The notes under the pieces: model-generated
Seen by the model: only the letters and a program-made list of their open reading frames with translations
The model's database searches: none
Told to the model about the DNA's origin: nothing
Translations under genes and position numbers: made by a program
Shown here: piece after piece, positions 1 through 11,780 of the stretch
Position numbering within the stretch: position 1 is the stretch's first letter
How the letters are laid out: each line of letters opens with the position of its first letter
From: Bactericera cockerelli
Taxonomy: Eukaryota; Arthropoda; Insecta; Hemiptera; Triozidae
Assembly: GCA_024516035.1 (NCBI GenBank)
Contig: CM044959.1
Span: 16,375,441-16,439,440, forward strand
DNA: 64,000 nt
Reading direction: 5' to 3'

Positions 1-1059
1 TTGACACTGAAGATGAGAAGGTAAACTTTCTTCTTCATTACCCTGGGGGCTAGAGCCCTGATGGAAATTGATTCATCAACCACCAAATCTTTTCCCTCAT
101 GTCTCCTGTTTTATCGCTCACCGTTGAAACAGATGACAGGTGAAACTTATTTCAAAGTATGTTTTTCATTTACATAATATTTTCACATACAAGGTCTGTT
201 ATTAGGTGCTTTTAAGTCAAAAATAAAAACCAGTTGAACAAATATCTTACGCTGACTACCGATTTCTTCGATTTCGTCGAATTAAGCGGTGCGGTGCGGT
301 GCTGAGAATAATATGAAATGACACCTTCTTGGATTTTGACACAATTCACATTCCACATCCATGCTAAACAAGGCAAGTCATGTTTGCAGATAAAAAGAAT
401 TAAAGGGATTTAAATAAAACTTCGCGAATGAGAAGTAAATCCCCTTTTACAAATAGGTGGTTGAATACTCAAAAGTTTACTCTTGAAGATTAAAAAGTTA
501 AAGGTTTTGTTATCTTTATTGCTTGAATGTTCAAAACAAAAAGTTTCAAACTTTTTACACGATAAAAAATGTTACTGCAGATAATGAGTATGTAAATATT
601 GTCACACGAAATGACGACTTTCTCCAGAGAATGTGGTTAGGACTAGACGAATCACGTTACTACGGCACGATACTTATTTTAAAAACAACAAGGGAATGGC
701 CGTAATACTGGTATATTTTATCCTCTCTCTGTTTTTGTTGTTGAAAATACTCTCTTTTTTTAAAAAGTTAAAAAAGAGAGTAAAAAGTTTTTTTTATGAA
801 ATGAAATTTCCAAGATTTGAAAGCATAAAAAATCTGAAAAGAAATCTGGACTTTAACAAGATAATTGATGATTTTCGTGTTCCAGAGAGGATAACTACAG
901 GTTTGTGACACCCTCAGGACATTGTACAGAGTGAAAGCTACACCCTTTAGGATGAACACTCTGCTCTTCTTGTATTTTAAGGACAGCGAAGAGGAGCCTT
1001 ATACCGAATTTTGTTTGAATAATTATCAGAATTTTGAACATAAGTTGGTAGGAATTGGT
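1..1059. other. No recognisable gene, AT-rich
   Basis: Short overlapping ORFs between 523 and 908 have low-complexity Lys/Phe/Leu-rich products and no motif I recognise. A small GC-rich direct repeat (gcggt repeated) sits near 287-301. No splice-bounded exon or RNA gene is visible. Confidence 0.6.
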
Positions 1060-1130
1060 TGCGCTGAATTCAGGCCCGAAATGATGTACGGCAATGCCTC
1101 ATTGTGTAGATCAGTGTTTGGAACAATAAT
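1060..1130 (+). repeat. Family J repeat fragment
   Basis: Text around 'ggcaatgcctcattgtg' recurs near 37600 and 43980. This is the 3'-truncated copy of the three. Function unknown; probably the body of a retroposon. Confidence 0.55.
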
Positions 1131-1323
1131 CATATTATGAAGATGTGAGTCTCCATTGCCATGGACTATCTCTTCCTCTAATCCTTAAAAAAAAATCAAG
1201 TAGGTATTTGTTAGTTCGATTTCTTTCCAACCTAAGAGAATTTTATTAGGTCCTCCTCCTAGATTCGAACAAAGCGCTTGTGTTGACCCAGCACCTAATT
1301 GGAAAGTATTGTGTCACTTCTCG

Positions 1324-1450
1324 ACCATCAGAGGGGAGACATACTACGGGATGGGCTTGCTACCACACAGACCACAAACGTCTACAGTAGCTCCTGTTTC
1401 ATGGCTACGAAATAAAAAAAGGGTGCGAATCACTCATCTTAAGAAAAAAA
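1324..1450 (+). mobile_element. SINE-F body, headless copy
   Basis: 'agctcctgtttcatggctac', followed by an A-rich end and 'cactcatctt', matches the copies at 50621-50783 and 8770-8857. The tRNA-like head seen at 50621 is missing or badly decayed here. Confidence 0.6.
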
Positions 1451-2048
1451 ATTGTCACCAGTAGGTATACTCATAAAATTAGTCTTATTATTAAAACTTC
1501 TCCATACATATTGCATTTCATTTATGTCCTCAGCAGTTTAAAAGTTTGCTGTCCAAAAAAAATATCAAAATGATTATTTTTTTTCGAAAGGAAATGAAAT
1601 AAAAAAAAGTATGTCTGAGAGAGCATTACGAAATCCTCCTTCCTCTGACTTCCGGTCACTTTGGTCCTTTTCTTTTTTAGCCACCCATTGTCCTCCCATT
1701 TCTCACTCTCTCCTTTATAATTTTGAAAAATGATGTTTCTTTTTAAAAACCCAGCCGAAAAAAATAAATAAATCTCCCGCATATCTTTTCTGCTCATCTC
1801 GGGTTTGGGTTTCTCGAATTATTATTTCACACAAAGGAGTTACAAACTTTTGACAAGCCTGCATGTTGGAACTTTGGAAGCTAAAGTGTTTGTGTTATCT
1901 CTTCGGTTGGGTGGAAGAGCGACGGGTTATGATGGAAGGGATGTGAGCGGAAAGAGTCGTTCAGGAAAACGGTGAAAATCTGGGGAAGAAAATGAGATTC
2001 TTTTAACAATTTTCTATCGAGATTAGAAGAAGTGACGGAGATTATAGC

Positions 2049-2103
2049 GCAGGATTAGCTCAGTGGTAAGATTCTCTCGCTTGAGACATTGCTCAGAGAG
2101 AAT
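2049..2103 (+). mobile_element. tRNA-like SINE head fragment
   Basis: 'attagctcagtggtaag' is a good A box and resembles the SINE-F head at 50621, but no B box follows. It is a decayed SINE head, not a tRNA gene. Confidence 0.45.
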
Positions 2104-2145
2104 TCTCTGTTCATAAATGCGGCAGTTAATAATAATAATAATAAC

Positions 2146-2405
2146 AATGCTTTTTCTTTGTGTTATTATGTCACAATTTTAGTGGGTAGCGCAGAATCAT
2201 AGGACTTTACCACTTTAATTTTTTTTTTTGGTTTAACGTCGCTTTCAACTGCATTGGTCATATCACGACGGGGGTGTTACCCTCCATTCGCAGGAAACTC
2301 ACAAACCTGCTACCCACATTAACCTCACCCAGCCTGGGTTGGGCCGGAATGCCAGCATCACCACCTTAATTTACAATATCTTGTATTTCTTTGCCTATGA
2401 TTCTG
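2146..2405 (+). mobile_element. Family N short element interrupted by a SINE
   Basis: The two halves (2146-2221 and 2361-2405) join to match the uninterrupted 109-bp element at 25092-25200. The interrupting SINE-A is flanked by ccactttaattt (2210-2221) and ccaccttaattt (2361-2372). Confidence 0.75.
2222..2360 (-). mobile_element. SINE-A 3' half, inserted in family N
   Basis: Reads in reverse as the SINE-A tail: 'gggttgggccggaatgcc', 'cacccagcctg', 'cattcgcaggaaactcac' and 'aacgtcgctttcaactgca'. The head is missing (5' truncation). A 12-bp imperfect target-site duplication flanks it. Confidence 0.8.
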
Positions 2406-2585
2406 CCACTGGTCGCTGCTTCACATCAAAGCAGCTACTCATTTTTCCTCACGAGATATGAGTGGACCCCGAACATTTAAGAACAGAGCAGAAAAATTCC
2501 TACACCGCTTGGGATCGAACCCAGGTCACCATGTGTGCAATGCCTAGCGCGCTAACTCACTCTGCCACAGTGACTACGAATATGG
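2406..2585 (-). mobile_element. SINE-like element I with tRNA-like head
   Basis: The reverse strand has an A box like 'tggcagagtgagttagcg' and a B box 'gggttcgatccc' near 2510-2580, followed by a non-tRNA body. Only one copy was noticed in the window, so the family assignment is weak. Confidence 0.5.
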
Positions 2586-2955
2586 CAGTTAGATGAAAAA
2601 ATTAATACTGATAGTATTGATGCAAAGAAAAAGGATAGTCAGATGATGGCGGTGGTTATTAGATACCTTTTATAGTAGAGGGCACGATTTGCTCAATAGT
2701 AAAATACTCGCTTGTATGCGTGATGCGTGAGGTCCCGTATTTATCCTTTTTTGACATTAATCTAATGTCTCTGTGGTTTGAACAGTATAGAGACATTACA
2801 ATTTGGTTACAGTTGTATGAAAGGAATACTTTCCGGCGCACTCGCCTATCAGAGGGCTGACATCATTATTTTCTTTATTAGCTGATTTCAGTTATGTGAT
2901 TGGCTGTTACCATGGTAATAGTAACTTGTTACAGTCTCCGTTTAAGGGTCCTTCA

Positions 2956-3058
2956 TTAACCCGGGATCAGTACGGTTCGGTTTTGTAACGTATCCAGTAC
3001 ACGGTAACGTATACGGTTGTGAGAGAAATCTCTCACAACCGTACTGATTGCGGGTTAA
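2956..3058. repeat. Composite inverted repeat with perfect hairpin
   Basis: 3012-3026 and 3029-3043 form a perfect 15-bp stem with a 2-nt loop. In addition, 2956-2977 pairs with 3037-3058 at 20 of 22 bases, so the right arm can join either of two fold-backs. Confidence 0.8.
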
Positions 3059-3728
3059 ATCGGGTCCAAGAGTCCCAAAGTCTAAAATGATCACTGTAAT
3101 CAGCAAAACACTAGCATAGCACCATCTTTTTTCTCTTTATATCTTCATCTCCACAATCACAAAGTATTTGAAGGAAAGAGTCTTTATGAGGGAGATCCAA
3201 GACGAAATAAATGAATGAGTAATCGTGGTGGAAGAGTCATTAAGGCAATGAACAACAATAATGTGGAGGTGGAAAAAGAAGAGATGGTTTTTATCTCCGA
3301 AACATTTTGATACAATGAGAGCTTCATCAATCACAGCCTAGATTCTCACCCTCTCTCTCGCTTCCCTATCTTTTACCACATCTCTACCCAGGCCCGTTCT
3401 GAGGGCTTGGTTCTTGTTCTAAAAATCCCTCTCTGTCCTCTCACTCCCCAAATATCCTTTACAACCGTCACACAATGCACTCTGATTGGTCAATTTTAAG
3501 GAAATAGCCATTTAGAGTGCATTGCCTGACCGTTAAAAGAAATATTTGCGGATTATGAAAGAAAGTTCTGGAATAAGGGCTTGGTGTTTCTAACCTTCTC
3601 TTGAAACGGACTGATTACCTAGAAATAAAATTAGATAAATAGATATCGAGAATATCTTTTTCTGTCCAATTAAAAGGGGAAGTCGTTTTTTTTCCAGTGG
3701 CTGAAGAATTTTACAAGTACCACCACTC

Positions 3729-3829
3729 ACTCACTATAATATTACTTCCGAGAAATTTCTAAAATTAGAAATCGGAAGTATTGTGTCCGTTTTTGTAAAA
3801 AAAAAATTATTTTTTTGCTCCGATTTTTT
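3729..3829 (-). repeat. Family H fold-back repeat
   Basis: Contains 'acttccgagaaatttct' and 'agaaatcggaagtattgtg', two arms that pair around a short AT centre. Related copies lie at 14140-14232, 26045-26132 and, split, around 34720-34850. Confidence 0.6.
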
Positions 3830-3944
3830 CTATTGTCTTTCTGAAGTGTAGGTTATTTTCGTTTCATTCACATTACTTATTCAACATTAAATTCAATATT
3901 TTTAATTTGCAACATTAAGTAGATTCCTAGTAGTCGCAAGAACC

Positions 3945-4059
3945 GACCTCAGTAGCTTCATCAACAAGGCGGCAGACTTGTAACCTGGAGGTCGGTGGTT
4001 TAAGTTCCGGGTTCAGCTTAGATTTAGTAAAGCTAGTTTGAATAGTTGTTTTTTTTTTC
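3945..4059 (+). mobile_element. SINE-B with target-site duplication
   Basis: The tRNA-like head (A box near 'agtagcttcatcaac', loop 'cttgtaacc', B box 'ggtttaagttcc') is followed by the family body, ending in poly-T. An 11-bp duplication tcgcaagaacc flanks it (3934-3944 and 4060-4070). Confidence 0.85.
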
Positions 4060-4710
4060 TCGCAAGAACCTTCTTCTGTAAACCAAAACAGATACCTATA
4101 TGTACACAGGTATAACACTAAATTTTAAAACAAAATTTCATGGTGAAAACACCCCTCTCGTTGATTTTAATCTAGTTACGACCCTGTTCCTACAACTCAC
4201 TCCACCCTGGAATAAATCATAAAACTACTCAATGAATACAAGAAATGCCTCACTTCCTTACTCCTTCACCCTTTCCTCTCTCTTCCTACCTCCGTGCTCC
4301 GTCAAATCTGTGGTTTCTCCCTACATTCTTTCTTATCTATTCAATTTGAACACTTTTTTGCTACTCATCTCTTTCTATTTAATAGTTTTCTTTTCTTGAC
4401 TATCTCGCTCTTTTTCACTCTTTTTATCTTTCTATTTAGTGGTTTGTGGTTTTTATGGAAATTTGTAAGGAAAATATCAAAAATGAAGAGATAGGAAAAG
4501 TCTCTTCATTTAGCGTTTTGTTGCTTTATAAAAAGCTTGAAAATGTTATTGAGATACCTATTATACTTAGTAATAAACATGACGTGTATAAAATGTATTC
4601 ATTTTAGCATTTTCATGCTCTTACTGGTATAATTCGGTTTCAGAATTGTGCGAGCCATATCACGCGTGCTACTCCAAACAGTTCCTTATTTTTGCAACTG
4701 CTCATCCATA
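4060..4710. other. No gene seen
   Basis: AT-rich. A 66-residue ORF at 4294-4494 is Phe/Leu-rich and looks like a chance product of T-rich DNA. Confidence 0.55.
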
Positions 4711-4859
4711 GTAATAATAACACTTTTTAGTGGAAGGTAATCACCAGGCGAGCTTAATGTTCAAAGCATTTTCTACCACCTAACCCTCAGAGTTTTATTA
4801 TTATGTGGTCACAAACTCAAATTAACGAGGAAAAATTCATGCACTGGGTGGGATTCGAT
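4711..4859 (-). mobile_element. SINE-C, head truncated
   Basis: The body matches the SINE-C consensus on the reverse strand ('taaccctcagagttttatta', 'atgcactgggtgggattcga'). The tRNA-like head is cut off just after the B-box region. Confidence 0.8.
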
Positions 4860-5353
4860 TTAATTTAACAAAGTACCGATATTTATCACATCTTACAAGA
4901 GATCTCTGGTATAAATGGTTTATTTGTAATGATATCTATACTCTATAGATTGAGCCTTTCAACAAAAGCTCTGTACTTCGAAATGAACAAAGTTCTAGTG
5001 AACATTCAAAATAAAATTCCAAAGTAACATCGTTTGTTAAAAACATCGGAATGGTAAGACAGGAGGGAGGCTATCTTAATGTTAAGTTAAAATAACTGAA
5101 ATTCCATACCTTACCAAAGGGAATGCGATAGGTATGAAACCAGCACAGGGGATGAAGAAAGAGTTAGAGCTTCGGTATCAAGTTCTTTGAGTTAAGGATT
5201 TGTGGAGCGGGGAGCATTCCTTGGCGAAAGCACATCAAAGCGAAGATGAAATATTTCAAAAAGTGTAAAATAATAATTCAAATTTTATGAGGTATCCTTT
5301 TGCTTGCTTTGGATTTGTAAAATCTTGTTGTGCATCTCTCTAGGTAAATGCTG
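4860..5353. other. No gene seen
   Basis: AT-rich intergenic or intronic DNA without a recognised repeat. Confidence 0.5.
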
Positions 5354-5572
5354 TCATCATCATCATCATAGAGTGGCGTCATCGTGAACGATGGTAGACA
5401 GACAGTGGAGGAATGACTCAGCAGTTCTGCCACTGTCTTTACAAGGAGACTAATACTTGACAAGGGCCCCCAGACCCAAACCAATGCTGGTCTACTCCCT
5501 GTTTATAGGGATTTGAACCCAGATCGATGTGCGTGCAAGCCTAATACACTACACCACTCGGCCACTTTGACT
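5354..5572 (-). mobile_element. SINE-E, full length with tRNA-like head
   Basis: This copy shows that SINE-E is tRNA-derived. On the reverse strand the head has an A box 'gccgagtggtgtagtg' and B box 'gggttcaaatccc', followed by the conserved body and ending in (catcat)n. Most other copies here lack the head. Confidence 0.8.
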
Positions 5573-6639
5573 ATGACAAAACGAAAAGATCATCAAACAA
5601 ACTCAAATACAGAAAAGCCGAATAAACTTGCATCAATTCAAACGATTTTTTAATCACAAAACAAAATGAAATTTCAAATTTGAAAGCAATAAATCCCACA
5701 GATCTGTGATATCTGATAGGAAAAGTTTGCAACACATCCAGAGGCAATAAAATGATATCTAACAAGCTTCACAATATTCGAATAATAAAGAAACTTTGTA
5801 AGCTTCAGTATCATTGTTATTTGCCATTTAGTGGTCAAACTTTAAAGCTTGAGGTTGGGGGATGAAATCAAATTTCATAAGTTTTTGACTTTATTAAAAT
5901 ATTATGAGCTGTGGAGAGGTTCAAGAATTTCGATCTTGTTGTTGAAATTTGAGAGTGTCATTCAGGAAAATTTCCTGGAAAGCTATCAGTTTGATACTTG
6001 AAAAATAGAAATAATAATGACATGTCGCATTTATGCTATCAAAAAAAATTACAAGTCCGATAATTCTATAGTCATTCCGTTGGTGTATATGTTTCTCTGC
6101 CGAAATCTTGACAGAATTGTGGATCTTTTTGCCACCTGAAAGTGCACATTTGAATATTTATATAGTTACAGGCTTCGATTCTATAGGTCACCTGAATTTT
6201 GAATACAAGCCTTTCTGATTTATAGTAAACCCAACTCATTCAGGATCTCACCAAATCAACCAATCGTGTTAATGAAACCACGAACAATCTACTAGATTTC
6301 AACTTTTGGCACCCCACAAGAAACTACTCCTCTGTCCACATCACTATCCATGTTCCTTTCAGTGTGCTGATAGCAGATTAAAATCCTCCGGGTGTGGAAG
6401 AGGAGGGAAAGAAAGGACCATTAAGGAGAATTTACACGTGTAAACAAAGCATAAGGATGTAAGGAAAGGATTGGAAAGGATAACGGCAGGATAAGGGCTC
6501 TCCTTGAACTGTAACGAATGGATATTGCCTGCCCAGAAAACTAGCCATGGCGGCACGGGTTAAGGACGAGTTTTTGTCGTCCCGAAATAGAATACTCAGA
6601 GCAAGAGGACAGTCTGGAAAAAATCCAGGGCTGTACGAA
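5573..6639. other. No gene seen
   Basis: Unique-looking AT-rich DNA. The short reverse-strand ORFs at 5571-5765 and 6359-6556 have no recognisable domain. Confidence 0.5.
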
Positions 6640-6905
6640 GAATTTTTTTAAGATAGTATACTTTTTTAAGAGAGTATACTGAGAATGGTTTGGGTACATT
6701 GAGAGAAGAGAGGAGAACTATGCGAAGTGGGGGAATAAAGAAGGAGGAACAAGATTATTAGGTGGAGAGATAAAGTAGAGGAAGACTTGAGAGAGAAGGG
6801 TTGGAAGATGCCTTAGACAGAAACTGGAAACAAGTGGAGAACTTGTCTTCATGAAATCAAGACAGACCCCAAGTAAGTTTGGAAAAGGTAGAGTGAACGA
6901 AAAGA
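6640..6905 (+). pseudogene. LINE reverse-transcriptase C-terminal remnant
   Basis: tgg at 6686 starts WFGYIER, which resembles the 'W-x-GH-hydrophobic-x-R' motif after the RT domain of many non-LTR retrotransposons. At 6763, in another frame, comes WRDKVEEDLREKGW, like the next conserved block. Frameshifts and stops show it is dead. The clade is not determined. Confidence 0.6.
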
Positions 6906-6927
6906 ATGTATAGTGTAGGTATAGGTA

Positions 6928-7131
6928 CCATCCTCCGTGGCGTAATGGTTGTGACTATTGCCCGTAGTTCAGAGTTCCCGATTTCAACTCCCGGTTGGGC
7001 AGACTTTTCGACGAAAATTCTGTTCCATCTAAACACGTCAGGCTGCCATTTCCGGCACTACCCAGGCTGGGTGAGGTTAATGTGGGTAGCTGGTACGATT
7101 CCCAGCGAATGGAGGGTGAAACCCCCGTCTT
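6928..7131 (+). mobile_element. SINE-A, near full length
   Basis: Head 'cctccgtggcgtaatggttg' (A box), degenerate B box 'tttcaactcccgg', then body 'cccaggctgggtgaggttaa' and 'cgaatggagggtgaaaccc'. This is one of two nearly complete copies; the other is at 55857-56098. Confidence 0.85.
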
Positions 7132-8607
7132 TACTACTAATTATCAGGACGTACATCAGAATTAGACTCAACTGGTCACAATAGATCTAAATTTCTAAAT
7201 AGAAGTCGGTGTGATAATTGGTGCTTCTCTTGTGGAACTCCAACCATTCTATAATAATTAATAGGTATAGGTAATAAATACTGAAAAATATAGGTATCAC
7301 CCTAATACAGCATACTATGATTACTTTGTACAAGAGCCGCATGAGATAAGACCAAACCCATTTCTTCATGTTTTGTCTTGAGCTAATATCATCAATTGAA
7401 ACTTTCTGTTCTCTACCCTTTTTCTCGACGGAAAAAATGAAAGCTCCGTTCACACCAGCTACTTATCAGGCTAGGAAAGAACGTACGTTCTGCTTATTAT
7501 TCTGCTACTAGAAATTTACTAGACGGGGCTCACCAGTAGCACAGGCCATCTTAAAAAATATAATTATTAAATTTATTATTAGACATTGAGGGGTGGAAAA
7601 TTAATGATAATGAGATGTCAGACTTTAATTGCTGCTCTAAAATGTTGACTGGTGTTGTATGCAAACCATTCTGCAGCCAACTTCTTCTAAAGGTAACTGA
7701 AGGTAAAACTAGAACTATTCTCCTACGAGGCGTTACAGTGTGAACCAGCCTTTATCGTTATTTAAGCTGATTCCTTATCTATCGGCATAAATAAAGTGTT
7801 AACGTACCTCTGTACTGCTCCTCAGAGAACCGTTACCGTATCAAATTTATTGAATTTAACCTTTGAATAGCGGCGGAACATATCATCACCTCCCTCCCAA
7901 CCTCCTAGCCATACATGCCTCACACATGACTTTTATATCCTCTCAAAACACCCATTATATTCCTGAATAGCTAACACAGAATCTTCTCATATATTACAAA
8001 TGCTCTTGTATATTAACCATAGCATTATCTTTATGGCATACAAACGTATCTAACGTATCTTATAAGAGTTATACAAAGGTAATAACGGGCTTTTGTGGGA
8101 GCTGATAAAATCACTATCTCAAGTTGAAGTAGGCACATACTACATATTCGATGTTATTCCCTATTCTATCGATAGCTTCTTGAAATATTATATGGATTTG
8201 GAATAATGGAATATTATTAATATTATTATTGTAATAAAATATGGCTGCGTAATATTTTTTTTTTTCTTTTTCTTCTTAAATACCTATAATGTTTCTATTT
8301 GCTACCCTCAGGAAAAATGTGATGATGTGTGTTTTTTAATGATATTTTTCTAATGTGTTTTCCAACGAAACAGCACTCGTATATTATACTATTGAATGTC
8401 TTCAATACCACCCATATACCTACAACAATATTTTCATCAGTTATTTCATACCCACCTCTGAACACACATGAAGAATTCACATTTTCTCAACATGTAAATA
8501 CAGGACTCAACATGTGAGTTTCACAACTTTCTTGTTCAAATATTTATGTAAAAAGTCAAAAACTAAACGGAAAATTTTCGTCTCACAAAATACTTGCATC
8601 AGATATG
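7132..8607. other. No gene seen
   Basis: AT-rich. 'agatctattgtgaccagttg' (reverse strand near 7170-7190) recurs near 24910, so part is repeat debris. The small ORFs at 7187-7453 and 8295-8517 have no recognisable domain. Confidence 0.5.
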
Positions 8608-8611
8608 TTTT

Positions 8612-8764
8612 TTCGCGATGCGATTACTGGGTATCAAAAGTACCCACCTATTTTTTTTAATTTTTTTTTCTCAGAATTATTTCGCGATGCGATTACTGGG
8701 TATCAAAAGTACCCACCTATTTTTTTTCCCCTTTTTTTCCTCCTTTTTTTTCCTCAGAATTATT
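8612..8764 (+). repeat. 69-bp tandem duplication
   Basis: 'ttcgcgatgcgattactggg' starts at 8612 and again at 8681, each followed by the same sequence, a T-run and 'ctcagaattat'. The copies are nearly identical, so the event is recent. The overlapping 99- and 69-residue ORFs are products of the duplication. Confidence 0.85.
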
Positions 8765-8769
8765 TCCAG

Positions 8770-8857
8770 ACGACAAGCGTCTTCAAAAGCTCCTGTTTCA
8801 TGGATAGGAAATGAAGGAGTCCGTAAAACACTCATCTTAAATAAAAAAAAATCAGTC
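8770..8857 (+). mobile_element. SINE-F body fragment
   Basis: 'gacaagcgtcttcaaaagct' plus 'cctgtttcatggatagg' and an A-rich end match the SINE-F body at 50690-50783. No head. Confidence 0.55.
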
Positions 8858-9419
8858 AGTGAACGCCAAATAAGAATTTCTTACCAAAGGTAATTTCCTC
8901 CCATTGAACCCTGTATTAGATCTTAATGAACTTTGATTTTGTTAAAACTTCCATGTGAGTTGTGTTTACGTATGAGAAGCTAGCAATACATTATGTACAG
9001 GTGGAATCTCACTCATATATCTCAAGTTATGCTCGGCTCGCCTCATTTAAAATGTACATAAATTAGGAAAACTCCTTCTTCTTTTCTTGACGCTAAAAAT
9101 GACGTGGAAGCTATCTGAATTCTGAACACAAATATTACACAACAAAAGCGTTTCTTTGTGTGTTCTTAATGTGAAGGAAGAAGTCTTTACTCATGTTCTA
9201 TATTGTTTTTTTATGGTTTTAATGAAATATAAGTACCTAATTCTTTATCACATACCGCCAAAAAACCAGCTTATTTTGGCTCTCACAACTACTAGTTTAC
9301 GAGATCGATTCTGGCTGGAACAAATATTTCTGTTGAAATCATAGCAGGACTCTAGATTGTTTTACTCTGGTAATGACTTCTTTTTTTTTCTTAGAACACA
9401 ACAGAACGAAAATAGTTTT
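8858..9419. other. No gene seen
   Basis: AT-rich DNA without a recognised repeat or exon. Confidence 0.5.
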
Positions 9420-9582
9420 CATCATCATCATAGGGTGGCGTCATCTTGAACCATGGTAGCCAGACAGTGGACGAATGACTCAGAACTTCAACCACTGTCT
9501 TTACAAGGAGGCTAATAATTGACAAGGGCCCCCGGAACCAAGCCAATGCTGGTCCACTCCCTGTTTATAGTCCCCAGCCAGA
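9420..9582 (-). mobile_element. SINE-E body
   Basis: Starts in (atc)n. Contains 'agggtggcgtcatcttgaac', 'ccactgtctttacaaggagg' and 'ctccctgtttatagtcccca', as in the other SINE-E copies. Confidence 0.8.
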
Positions 9583-10011
9583 CTCATGTTCTCAAAAAGA
9601 CCAAACAGCTAAGTAGGCACTCGTGCCTCCTGTTATATTTTTCATTCCAAAAAATATGCCCACCCCAGAATGATAAGCAAAATTGGAAAGCCACAGAGCC
9701 TGGTCACTTACGATAAATGCAAGCCTCACGACAGCCATATATCATACTTAAAATTATACCCCCTCCTTCTTCCTCTCTCTTCCCTCTTCCTAATCTTTCT
9801 CATCCCCCACCCTCCTAATCTCAAATTTAATAATGAGCTTTTTGAAAAGGCCGAAAAAGATGAATGCATGAGATAACGGACTGCCAAACTTTCAATTATG
9901 TGGAAGCTCTTGACTAACCGACAGTAAATTATTGAAATGACACGAGTCTAGTTGACTTCACACCACTCTTCTTAACCCAATGGTTTTGCATTTGCAACTT
10001 TTCCCATAGCT
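9583..10011. other. No gene seen; C/T-rich patch
   Basis: 9755-9820 is pyrimidine-rich on the + strand. The overlapping short ORFs are low-complexity. Confidence 0.5.
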
Positions 10012-10208
10012 TGTTATTATTATTATTATTTAACTTTTTATCAAAAGGACGTATCATGTATAAACAGGTAGGTAATAATGAAAATTTAGATTAATATGAA
10101 CAAAAAAAAAAGAAGATAAACAACATAGATAACATTAATAAAAATATATACAGATGTCCTAACTCAAGGGCGGTCCTATTGCCTATGGCGATCTCTTCCA
10201 CCCAACCT
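10012..10208 (-). mobile_element. Family G retroposon 3' tail
   Basis: Starts in (tta)n and, on the reverse strand, reads 'gggttgggtggaagag', the 'aggcaat' region, 'aggacat' and a T/A-rich tail. Similar copies lie at 15593, 17945, 21255, 53303 and 56837. Likely a SINE or a 5'-truncated LINE 3' end. Confidence 0.7.
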
Positions 10209-10739
10209 TTGTTCTCATCATATTAATTTTTCTTTAATCCTGTGAAATTTGCATTAGTTAGGTACTGAGTAGTACTACTGAGATGTAATTATAATAATTA
10301 TGTATTACTTTTTTTGTGAAAAAAAGAGGGATCTAGAGGTACCTCAATCATGTGCAGACTTTTAGTTATGTAGGTTGTGATGGTTTCATTCAAAATAATT
10401 TGGACAAGCGGTCAATATAATGAATAAAATCTCTGTGCTATCCTGTATCGAAAAATATCCTTCACTAGAGGTCCATTGTAAACTTTCGTAAAAGTGTATT
10501 AATCTTCTTTTTTCTGGACCACAAAGTACACGAGAAGAGAATTATATTCACCAATATTATATACGAGTAAAAGTCTATATGCAATGTATGCATGAACATA
10601 TAGTGTAAATATATTAACATTTATGTATGTATGTAATAGATGTAAATATCTGGTAAACATAATTCTATCAGAATCCATGCTCATGTTTACAATGACAGGA
10701 TACAAGGAAAACTCAAAGCCTTATTATCCTGTTGAAGAT

Positions 10740-11475
10740 AAAAAGAAGATGAGGAGACCGGGAGGAGGAGAGGGAGAGAGGAGTGTAGGGAAGGATGAGG
10801 AAAAGGAGAAGAGGAAGAGAAGAAGGATGAGAAGGAGGAGTAGGAAAGTGAGAAGGAGGTAAGAGATAAGGGAGGAGTAAAGAAATCGGTGTGGAGAAGG
10901 AGAAGAAAAGAGAAGAGAAATGAGTATAAAGAGGAAGAGGACGGAGGAAGGTAAGATTAAGGATGGGAAAGAATAGGAAGAGGATGAGGAAAAGGAGACA
11001 TCAATGGGGAATAGGATGGGAAAGGAAAGGAGTAGAAAGAGAAGGAATAGGAGACATTTAAAGGTGAAGAAAGATGGGAAGGAATAGCAGGATGAGGAAA
11101 CAGGAGACATCTATGGGGGAATAAGGATAGGAAAGAATAGGAGGAGGAATAGGAGACATCTAAAGGAGAAGAAAGATTGGAAAGAATAGGAGGAGAAGGA
11201 GAAAGCATCTAAGGAATAATAAGAATGGGAAAGAATAGGAGAAGAAGGAAAAGGAGACATCCAAGGGAGAATAAGGATGGTAAAAATAGGAAGAGGAAAT
11301 GGAGACATCCAAAGCAGAATAAAGATAGGAAAGAATACAAGGAGAAAAAGGGCAATGAGACATCTAAGGGAGAATAAGGTTTGCAAAGAAAAGGAGGAGG
11401 AGAGAAAAAGGAGACATCTGAGGAAAAATAAGGATGGAAAAATAGGAGGAGGAGGAGAAGAAGGAGTATGATTTT
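10740..11475 (+). repeat. Purine-rich minisatellite, ~50-bp units
   Basis: The + strand is almost purely purine for over 700 bp. From about 10990 it is a degenerate array with 'ggagacatct-aaggagaataagg' type cores near 10994, 11049, 11102, 11151, 11203, 11252, 11301, 11354 and 11410. The reverse-strand ORFs (Ser/Leu/Phe/Pro repeats, such as 10724-11110) are artefacts. Confidence 0.85.
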
Positions 11476-11780
11476 GTTAGACAAGAGAAAGCAAGGGTGG
11501 AACTGATTTCACATACATAACATCACTGAAAGAGAGGAAGGTAGAGCTTATCTTCATTCTTCCACTACATTACATCCTTTCTACCACACGATGGAAACTT
11601 ATATTCAATAAACACAATATTTAGTTCAGGCTCTTCTGTATGGGGTCCTTGTTGTGACCTACATACATATTTCTTAAACCAACCTCAGTATTAGCTTGAT
11701 GTAGCGAACTTTTAACCTGAAAGTTAGTTATTCGAGTGCCAAGCATCAATAATATCAATTAGTTAGGGATTGACTAATTG

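Noticed and set aside
523..1140. Three overlapping small ORFs
   Set aside because: Low-complexity products in AT-rich DNA; the last overlaps a family J repeat.
10724..11484. Overlapping ORFs of up to 128 codons on the reverse strand
   Set aside because: They translate a purine/pyrimidine-biased minisatellite; products are Ser/Leu/Phe/Pro repeats open in several frames at once.
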